Below are positions 12,582 to 21,327 of a DNA stretch of 51,993 bases, in pieces; the stretch's first letter is position 1, and each line of letters starts with the position of its first letter. Source of the DNA: Blastocladiella britannica (taxonomy: Eukaryota; Blastocladiomycota; Blastocladiomycetes; Blastocladiales; Blastocladiaceae). The position numbers were made by a program, and so were the translations under genes. The stretch lies in assembly GCA_025349905.2 (NCBI GenBank), contig MU624568.1:1-51993 (forward strand), given 5' to 3'. The notes below the pieces were generated by a model, which had not been told where the DNA came from, searched no databases, and worked only from the letters and a program-made list of their open reading frames with translations.

Positions 12582-13309
12582 TGGCCTGATCTACTTGTAC
12601 TTTGACTTGGATACTTCTTCGGGCCGGGGATTGCGCGGGAAACTGGCCGCCTTTTGTATGGCCTCAAAAACCGTATTTTTTCTCCCTCTTGCACCAGCTC
12701 TGGCCTCGCAATCTCTGCCAGCGCGCGGAAAACCCTGAGCTGATCGATCTCGCTCGTGCGTGGAGTAAAGTAAACGCAATAAAGGAAAAATTGACATCTG
12801 ACTTTCAGGTATTGCTGAAACCGGCGTTTCCTGTAATTCATTAAGCGCATTTAACACTTCGTTGCTTGAATTCAGAGCCAACTTGTCGTGCCGTGTCATC
12901 TAGCGCTATCGCCTTCAATGAAATTCAACTTGAATGAAAAAGTGAATTGCTCAGCAGCGCAATCCATGTCGCCATTTTCTTTTTTTTCTGGCGGGCACTA
13001 CATGTGTGAATATCTCGAGAACTTTTGGTGCTCGCCGAACACGTTGGCCATTGCTGCAGACAGTATTGTGCACGTTTGCGGGGGTACACGTTTCGCCGTG
13101 GCCGCCGACCTTCCGTTGAGTCCTGCCGGTTCGCTTGTGGCGCAGGAGCTGCAATATTGCTTATATTTTCCTCTCGATCAAAAAAGGCAGGCCTTCAAAT
13201 CATTAAGTCACACCCAAAGGAAAAAAAAAGCGAAAAGCTTGGCAAAATACAGAGAGTACAAAAGACGTATGATTTACGAAGTCGTGACACACACCCAGCA
13301 GCCCGGATA
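12582..13309. other. Intergenic region between the two ferric reductase genes
   Basis: About 730 bp, the longest gene-free stretch in the window. It holds the promoter of ferric reductase 1 and the 3' end of ferric reductase 2, both minus strand. Runs of A/T alternate with GC-rich patches. A TGATCGATC stretch near 12741 is GATA-like only in part. The long plus-strand frame from 12888 runs antisense through ferric reductase 2 and I do not accept it as a gene. No RNA gene was recognised. Confidence 0.5.
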
Positions 13310-15639
13310 TCAAAACAACCGACCGTCGTCAATCACAACCACACCCGACGTGGATCCAGCGCTGCGCACGAGTTCGCGGACGGGCCGGCCTGCGCACACG
13401 CGCACTGCGCCAATTGTGGATCGGTTAGCCTGCACCACCTTGGGAGCCACCAGCTCCGGCGCGTCCCGATCAGCCACGAACCGACGCTCAATCAACGCGC
13501 GTGGGACTGTGTTAATGGTGGCCGCATGGCACCGGAACGTGGTGGGTGGCCGCGTACGCGCTGTGACGGCCAGGCGTGCCAGCGTCGCCAGTTGCACCAC
13601 CACCGTCAGTCCAACCAGGATCGCCAGGTACGGGACCACGCCGAACCACCGCGTGCACGCCATGAACCGGTCCAGCGTCATGGGCTTTTGTGCGCAGTAC
13701 TTGGCGTTGGGCAGCGGCACCGTCACGCGCGAGACAATGTACAGACCGGCGTACATGCCGATCATCACCGTAAACAGGAGCACGCGCGCCAGCGGCCGCA
13801 GAGGCACCGCCACGCCCGTTTGCGCGTACAGTGGGTACTGGTCGCGCACGCCGGTGTCCTCGAGATCTGCGGCAAACCCGTGCCGCGAGTACGCGGTCCA
13901 GTCCGAGAGGTCGGCGCCGATCGCCAAGTACATGGCCAGTTCGGCGTCGTCCTTGCACAGCCACAACTTGCGCATGCCTGCGACTGCGGTGTCGTCGCTG
14001 TTGCTGTCAGCAGTGGTCGTTAGTGCGTCGTCACGCTGCAGCAGCGATTGCTTGGCCGCATCCGACGCCAGCAGTGGCGACGCCCGGTCAGAGTGCATGA
14101 GGTACTTGGAAATGCCCACGCCGCCGGCAATCACCGTCATGCCGGACTCGGACGACTCGACCAGCGACTCGGAGGACGAGGATGATGATGAAGATCCCCA
14201 CGCCGACGCGGGATGCATGGTCGGCATCGAGAACGGGCCCTCGACGCGCAGTACCACGGGCGATCCGTCCTCGGTGGCAGTCGCGTGCAGCCGGCGCGTC
14301 CAGGGTCCCACAGCGCGGATCATGATCGACACAGTGCGGTTGGGCGCCGAGTACGCGGCAATCGAGAACGGGTGCGAAATATGGGCCGCGTCCAACGGGA
14401 AAGACAGCGACAGGAACCGGCCCGGCGCGTACATTTCCAACAGTTCGTTATCCAGGGTCGAGGTGCAATCATCGTCGCCGTCACTTGTACCGCGAGCAGG
14501 GCCAACGGGGATCAGCAGCGCAACCACATCGGAGCTGACGTGCACGGCAGTCACCATGACCGTTGAGCCACCGACGGGGCCCGGCGTGGCCGTCCACAGG
14601 CAAGCAATACGGTCAATGATGTACAGCGCGAGGACGGGGAGCACCGGCCACGTGAATGCGACCACATGCATGATGGAAAAGAAGACAAACAGCGGCCAGA
14701 GACGGTGCGCCATGGCAAACAACGTAAAGAACCGACGGCGGATCGGCGGCAGCGATGTGATGGCCATGAGTCCAAGTGCAATCGCCTGCCAAAAAAAATG
14801 GACATCAATACACTGATCTCGTCAATGAATAAAATGTAAAGCGTACTCCGAATGCGCCAAAGCTGTTGAGAGTGCCGTGCGGTGAGACATAACGGAACTG
14901 GTAGTCGAGTTGATTCTTGGCGATCCAAGCAATCGTGCACAGGCCGCCGTGGACGGTAATGATTCCAGTTGTCCACCATCCGGTGCACCGGTGCAGCTTG
15001 ACGACATGCTCGTGTGCCAGCCCGAGGCTTGCTTGCAGCGGGGAGAGGGCCGGCGACCGGATCGCAAAGTAAAAGAGGTACGCCATGTTCCTGTTGTGCC
15101 CAACAAATCTGTTTGGTCAGATGTTGATCGATAGGAATGAGACAAAGGACAATGACATACCAGTAGAGCGGCTCAGCAAGTCGGCGGGCCACGTTTTCGG
15201 CCACCACGGTCCAGTCGGCCTTCTTGGGCTTGGCCAGGACGTAAACGGTCACAAGGGTCCATGTTGCCTGCCAAATGTTGGCCAGAGCAACCAGGATCTG
15301 AATCACAAGCACGGCGCGCTCGGGGTTGAACAGTGCCCGGATGGGGCGGACACGGCCAGGGAACGTTGCCAGGGTGATGCCGGATGCGAGGAAAAGGGGA
15401 AGTGCGTAGATAAGCTGGTGCATGCCATCGGTCACCCATACAAGAGTGCCCGAGGTGGTTGACGAAGCGGCGCGAGGTGTGGAAATGTAGTAAAGGGCAA
15501 AGTCGCGAAAGTTGGAGAAAAGAAAGACGCAAGCAACAAGGAAAAGGGAAATATAAGATGGGATCGCTGATCCTGCCGTGCGATACGACTGGTTGCTGCT
15601 CGTGCGCATGAGAGGAGCTTTTGCTGCGGTTGCAGTCAT
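13310..15639 (-). CDS. Ferric reductase-like transmembrane oxidoreductase 2
   Basis: Three exons join as 15639-15161, 15090-14847 and 14785-13310 (732 aa). It is a close paralogue of the gene at 10223-12581 and has the same order: N-terminal helices, AIRSPALSPLQASLGLAHEH with VVKLHRCTGWW, HPFSIAAYSAPNRTVSIMIR, GGVGISKYLMHS and VRVCAGRPVREL. The first two introns lie at the same positions and phases, and the middle exon is 244 nt in both genes. The third intron of its neighbour is missing here: SRVTVPLPNAKYCAQKP is encoded without a break. Hydrophobic segments in the NAD lobe are again present (about 13730-13795 and 13570-13640). The start is the ATG before TATAAKAPLMRTS. Confidence 0.85.
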
Positions 15640-15794
15640 CTTTGTTTTACTTATTTTGTGTATGCTTTTTTTTCGTTCGGGAAACAAGGACATCCGGGAC
15701 GGCAGGGTCTTACTTATATGCAGCCAGCTGCGTATCAATCAAGCATCTCGTTTTTGAAACCAATCAGGGTACCAGTTCGCAGGAAAGGGCGTCC

Positions 15795-15815
15795 ATCTGA
15801 TCCAACTCATCAGAT
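15795..15815. promoter_or_regulatory. Inverted ATCTGAT pair upstream of ferric reductase 2
   Basis: Two perfect 7-bp arms, ATCTGAT and ATCAGAT, are separated by 7 bp. They lie about 156-176 bp upstream of the ferric reductase 2 start codon and between that gene and the DENN gene's stop. Fungal iron-responsive GATA repressors (SRE/Fep1/Sfu1 type) bind ATCWGATAA. Each arm matches the first seven bases but not the last two. Position and symmetry make it a candidate operator; this is inference. Confidence 0.3.
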
Positions 15816-15845
15816 TTTCAAAAAAAATATTCTTCAAACAATCAA

Positions 15846-18800
15846 TCAAACCAATTGGGTGCCGCAGCTGCCTTCTCCCTGGCTACTTGCACCTCGGCTC
15901 GCCCGCGTCGCCCCTCGTGATCGCTGTATCTCAAACTCGCTAAAGTCGAGCGAAGGGATCCGGACGCTGAGTGTTGGCGGGGCGATATCCTTGTCCATCA
16001 GTCGATTCATCACTGCCTCGTCCAAAAAGATGCTGTGGAACTCTTCATCGAGATGCGTGACCATGTTATCGATCCGGCAAGTGATGGCAATGATGTCGTC
16101 AAGATCGCTCCTATACATTAAAGAGTCAGATTCGCAGAGGCCTTGAAAAAAAAGAGAGGTGGGAGGGTACGCACTGCTCGCAATTCAACAGCAGCTCGTT
16201 GAGGCTGCGACCGGTTTCCAGCAACTTGGCCTGGCGAAGTGCATGGTCGTCGCGCGAGCGAACGGGTTGCGAAAAGACCGGGTCCTTGAGTGTATCCCAA
16301 GCGCGGCTGAGCTGGTCCTCGACCATGCGCCGAATGGTCTCGACATTAGGCGTGGGTGGTGTTGGACCCACGGAGTGGCTCGGGGATCTGGCCAGGTGTG
16401 CTGCACCACCATCACTGGACGCGGTGCCAACAACAACACCGCCGCTGCCACCATCAGTAGCATCCAGTGGGAGAATGCCAGGTGCGACCGCTGCGCTGGT
16501 ACGGTAGCGCCGGAACCATTCATTGACCCCGCCCGCCGCCGTCGTTGGGCTCTGCACGGTGGCACTGGTTGGACTGCCGCGAGCGGCAAGTGCAGCCCGC
16601 TTCGCCTGCCGAATCATCTTGGCCGTGTAGAGCGCGAGCATGAGCTCCTCTTGTGGGCTGATCAGCGACTCTGGGTGCCGGACTGGAATAGAGTCCAAAA
16701 TCTCTTCCGAGATGAAGGGGAATACTTCATGCGTTTTTTGAACGTCTGTGCGTGTATTGTTTTTTTTTTGGTCAGGAGCAGCTACCAAAACCAAGAAAAA
16801 AATATAAAAGGACCCGAGGAGTGAGGTGGAGGGACATTGTATACGCTCGTGACGGCAAACGACTGGTCCTTAAAGAAGGACGTGTCGGCGCCTCGGGTCA
16901 TGGCCACAAACTTGCCCCGCTTGAGCTTGACAGACTCGTCAAAGAAAATGATCTCAGTATCGACAGCCGCCGTACTGACACTCGGCCCTTGTGCGGTGCT
17001 GTCCTCATCCGGCATCGTGGACCCACCTCCCGTGCGATCCTGGATAAACATGGCGAAAGCCTGCGTTTCCATGAACGCGCGCATAAATGGCCGAGCGTCC
17101 GCGTCGCATCCATCGGCAAGCCATCCATTGCTGTCCAGGGTCCCATTGCTCCGAATAAACGCGCGGTAGCCTCGCATCACCGAAACCCACAGCTTGAGAG
17201 CCGACCGACGGACTCGGGCTTCGTCGAGGGCAGCCGTGCACCACGCAACAATCCCCGACCGGGCACAGTCCAAGTGCGCGTGGACACCGCACCCCAAGCA
17301 TCGCGCGATCGGAGCGGCGGGCGTATCGGCTCCATCGCACTCGGAGCACCGTGCCCAAGCACCGCGCGCATGGGCCGAAAAATTGTGGCCCTCGATAACA
17401 CGGGCGGCCGTCAGTGTTGTGGGCGACGGCGTGACCGGGCCGTTGCTCGGGGATGACCCCGACCCGATACCCTTGCTGGTGCTGATGGCTGACGGCCGGC
17501 GAAAGATGGAGAACCGGGACGTGGACGGAGCAGCAGAAATAATCGACGGTGTCACGCTTTGCAATCCGCCGCTCTTTTCAGAGACACCAGACCCGCCAAA
17601 ATAATGGGACCCGGCGAGCTGGGCCTGCGACGAGCGGCCTCCTGCAGCAACAGACGATCCTTGCTTGCTATCGGCTGGGGCTGCTGCCTCATGGAAATTG
17701 GCGTACCCCAAGAGGTCGGGATCGCTGAGGCCGATGCGGTCGCGCAACTGAGGCGGAATCGATGCTGCTGGTGTTGTCGTGTGCAGGACCAGTTTTCCCA
17801 ACGGAAACGCCTCAACGCAGAGCGCGGGAGGGCTGGCGGGGGCAACAGGGTACGATGCGCGGAGCCGGCTCACAAACTTTGCGCGGCGGCGGAGCGGAAG
17901 GGGAGCGGGTGGGGTTCGCAAGCTACTCGTAATTGTCGACTTGTCCAAGTCCACAAGCACCAAGTCATCGGCAAGAACATCGGCGCCAATGAGTGCGACA
18001 TGCTTGGAGAGAATGCCGATCATGTATGGGACAGGCGCCTCCAAGTACCCAATCAGTTCGAGCGGCAGCACCGAAATGGATACGTGGAACCAGTTGAAGG
18101 GAAACATGAACATGGAGATGGACTGGATCGCCAAGTGGAGCAAGGACGGATGGCTGGATGAAAAGAGGACTCGTTTTTCATTGAGTGCGCTTTATGGATA
18201 TTCAGTTGTATTGTGTCAGGATTTGCTTCATACAACTGCAATGGAAGGGGTTTACCATACCATTCGAGGAGGAATACGATATTTTCGATGCTGAGCGCTC
18301 GAAACAATGGGTAGAGCGAAAACTACAAAGTTCAAATAGGTTATGAGTCCGAGCGATGGTATTATACAAAAATACATGGAGCGCACATTCTTAATCATCG
18401 GAATCTCATTGGGTGCCGGTCGCGAAAAGTGCAGCAGCGACGATCCAGCAACAATCGCCACTTCTTTGCGTCCAGGCGGTGGCATGGGCACTTCTGCAAT
18501 CAAATTGACCAGCGCCGCTTCAAGCGACACGTTCGATCCCGCATTGTCGGTAACGGACTTGTAGGTGGCCTTGATCCAGTCCTCCATCAGGTCGTACACG
18601 GGCCAACCAGAGACAAGCACCATTGCTCGGGGCACGTACAGCTTGGTGACATCCACACATGCATTGGTCGCATATGGTGCCAGCAGATCGACAAACAGTT
18701 TGAGCTTGTCCTCGGCCACCGCGCGCTCGTCCGAGTCCATGCCGTCCTGGGCGAGAACGGTGCGCTGGCGGGCAATTTGGTTGCGGAGGTGCGCCAGGTA

Positions 18801-19877
18801 CTCGAGATCGGACGCCGTCATGTTCTTCACATACCATGCTCGGCACGCGTACTTGATGCTCGCTGCAAGCCCCCCGGACGGTCGCTCCCAAAATATCAGC
18901 GACGAGCAGTGGAGTTTTGTTCCGTCCTCTTTGGTGAGTGCGAACGAATGGGCCGTGGATGGCGGGGGACCATGCGGTGACTCGACGATCCGAATGTGGT
19001 CGGGATACACAAACTATTTTTTTCGGTTTGGTGAGGTGAGCAGATCGACCTGGGGCCAAATAAAAACTAATAATACCATTGGGAGGTGCTGCAGCCATTC
19101 TCCAGGAGGCGCAATCTGTCCCTGTTGACGTCCAGCAGCATTGGTGCAGTGATGTTGCAAGCGCGGGTAGCTGTCGATCACCTGAGCAAGGTACGTGTAT
19201 TCAACGGGGTGTGGGGACTTGGCCTTGCAGCTTTCGACTGCTTTCCCATTTTGGCCAGCCGAGGACTTTCGAGGGACCGTCTTGTGCGCCTCGGGAGACC
19301 AAGGCGTCTTTGGAGTTGCTCCAGTTTCGAGGGATGTGAGCGCCATTTCGGTTGGCCGAGTCGACATGGTCAGCGCCGGCCGTGCCGAAGCATCCGGCCA
19401 AGGTGGAAGAGGTGCAGCAGGACACGGCGCTCCAGGCTCCGCGCGGTTCAGTGAGAGGACCGACGACGAAGGCGAAATGGGGAGTGGGATATTGCACGGA
19501 TCGCGCAATTCCGGTGGTTGCGACAAAATGCCATGTCTGGGCGACAGAACCATATCGGGAGGAGGCTGCCGTGCACTTGCATTGGTAGCGGTGGTCCTAC
19601 TGGGTTCCATGTCGGCAGAGGTCATTTCGCTCGCATCCCCATTATTATTATCGGCAGGCGCGGACGTTGCAGACATGTCCGTATCAAGAAGTAGTCCCCG
19701 CGACAGCGGCTCCGACTCGGACACTGCTGCTCCCGGCGCGACGAGGAGTGTTCGCGCACGCATGTCGTCGTTGGACCATTCTGGCGCAATCCGGACCTTG
19801 GAGAGGTGCCGGCCATCCGGAGGCAGTCCGACCTGGAAAAAATAGGAAACAAGGCGCGGTTGGCTCGAGTTGCTCAT
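15846..19877 (-). CDS. DENN-domain Rab GEF-like protein with embedded C1 zinc finger
   Basis: Six exons join as 19877-19077, 19013-18387, 18322-18261, 18189-16814, 16745-16175 and 16110-15846 (1233 aa). uDENN features are RLVSYFFQVGL near the start, YLAQVIDSYP, and HSFALTKEDGTKLH. The core DENN part reads LFRALSIENIVFLLECALNE, KRVLFSSSHPSLLHLAIQSI and FPFNWFHVSISVLPLELIGY. dDENN features include FMRAFMETQAFAMFIQDR. Between core and dDENN is a C1-type finger: H-x12-C-x2-C-xn-C-x2-C-x4-H-x2-C-x8-C starting at HNFSAHARGAWARC. DENN proteins are usually exchange factors for Rab GTPases; the C1 finger suggests lipid-directed recruitment. The donor at 16813 (gtcctt) is the least certain junction. 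Confidence 0.85.
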
Positions 19878-19994
19878 TGTCGTGGCGGCGGCGGTTTAGA
19901 TCTTTTAAAGTTATTTTGGACCCAAAAATTATACAAATTCCCAAATTAATTCAAATGGGAAAAGAGTCCTGAGTTTTCCCAATAATATCTATAT

Positions 19995-21272
19995 TTAAGT
20001 CTGCAACCCAAGCTCATCATTTCGTACCTGCTCGCTGAGAGCGGTAATCTTTTTAACGCAGAGAATAATCACCGAGGACGACATGGAGTAGATCTTGAGC
20101 ATCGCCGTGAGGAGCGAGTTTTGCATGTTGATGGGAAGCTTCCAGAGCGGCGTCGATACCAAGATCAAGACAAAGTAGGTGAGAATCGTGACCCAGGCAA
20201 TCCCGAGCGCCAGTCCCATGTCCCGGAGATGGGACCGCAGCCGATGGACAAGCCGCTGTCGCCTCCGATCGGGATCGGGGACGGCGGTGAGCGCCGCCGA
20301 AAATACACTTGGAGAGCCGTGCAACAAGGGGGTGGGCGAAGCAGGGGGTGTCACCTCGTGCAGGATGGGAGCGCGCGAGGATGATGCGGTGGACACGATG
20401 GATACATCGAGCGAGCCTTGGCGCGTTCCCGGCCGGAATCGCAACCAATTCCAGATGGAAACGAGGTTGGACTTGGGGTCGCCGAGGTCGGGACTGCTTG
20501 GGATGGCCGCCAATTCCGCTTGCACCTTGAACAACATCATGGACCCAACCACCAGGCAGGCAAGGTCGGCCGCACCGGCAACGGCAAACGTAAATCGCAT
20601 GCTGGTCGAGATGATGGCATGGATTTCGTTTGCATTGGGCAGGTCCGGAAAGAAGCCCCGATCCAGGAGCTCAATCAACAACGTGGATGCCAGCCCGTGC
20701 ACACACGAGATGGCAAGTAGCACGAGGAAAATTTGCACCAGGACATAGCGCCATCGCGAGAGCAGCGCAAATGCAGACCGAAACCGCAAGATTGTGGCGC
20801 AGGCGAAGAGTGCGGCTCCGAGGTTCTGGGCCACCATCAGCGTAATGATGGCGTCCCTTGCACCGGGGCAGTTTTCGTCGGGCATATTGACGTAGTTGCG
20901 GCACGGGCGAGGGCACCATGAGGGGACGAGATAGATGATAATTTGGACAACCAGCGCAAGCTGATCGATCGTAAAACAAAGCCATGCATAAAGAAGGGTG
21001 CGAAACACGGTGGTGGTGGTGCTGGAGCGCCCACGGCCGCCCAAGCCAAAGAGAATATGGAGAAGGTGTCGGGTAGCCTCGGATCGCTGCTTCCCCGGCT
21101 CTAAGGGTGTTCGCCGTGTAATTGTTGCGGGCGCATCAAACGCCGGTTTCGATTGCTCAAGGATGTAGTGCACCCACCGAAGGCAAAGTGGTAGCACGAG
21201 GAGGGCCAGAATAAGGGCAAAGACGTCGAGCCATTGCTCGCCTGGGGCGTATTGGAGGCAGACCCAGGCCAT
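19995..21272 (-). CDS. Orphan seven-helix membrane protein, 425 aa
   Basis: A single-exon frame with about seven hydrophobic segments: LDVFALILALLVLPLCL, LLYAWLCFTIDQLALVVQII, ITLMVAQNLGAALFACATIL, VLVQIFLVLLAISCVHGL, FAVAGAADLACLVVGSMMLF, GLALGIAWVTILTYFVLILV and LLTAMLKIYSMSSSVIILCV. The second loop has a Cys cluster (CPRPC and ENCPG). A loop of about 100 polar residues separates helices 5 and 6, as in many G-protein-coupled receptors. I see no DRY or NPxxY motif and cannot assign a GPCR class. I start at the ATG of MAWVCLQYAPG; the frame stays open upstream but runs into VAC8's 3' end. VAC8's stop is 55 bp upstream on the same strand. Confidence 0.7.
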   Translation of the reverse strand: MAWVCLQYAPGEQWLDVFALILALLVLPLCLRWVHYILEQSKPAFDAPATITRRTPLEPGKQRSEATRHLLHILFGLGGRGRSSTTTTVFRTLLYAWLCFTIDQLALVVQIIIYLVPSWCPRPCRNYVNMPDENCPGARDAIITLMVAQNLGAALFACATILRFRSAFALLSRWRYVLVQIFLVLLAISCVHGLASTLLIELLDRGFFPDLPNANEIHAIISTSMRFTFAVAGAADLACLVVGSMMLFKVQAELAAIPSSPDLGDPKSNLVSIWNWLRFRPGTRQGSLDVSIVSTASSSRAPILHEVTPPASPTPLLHGSPSVFSAALTAVPDPDRRRQRLVHRLRSHLRDMGLALGIAWVTILTYFVLILVSTPLWKLPINMQNSLLTAMLKIYSMSSSVIILCVKKITALSEQVRNDELGLQT

Positions 21273-21327
21273 CGTGTGCAAATATATAGTGATCCTCCAA
21301 CGAATATGGGAAAAACGGGATTCATTT

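Noticed and set aside
12738..12750. TGATCGATC as an iron GATA site upstream of ferric reductase 1
   Set aside because: It lacks the ATCWGATAA core; only GATC is shared, which is expected by chance.
12888..14816. 642-codon plus-strand frame across ferric reductase 2
   Set aside because: The minus strand encodes a reductase with intact motifs; the plus frame shows only Arg/Thr/Ser-rich translation.
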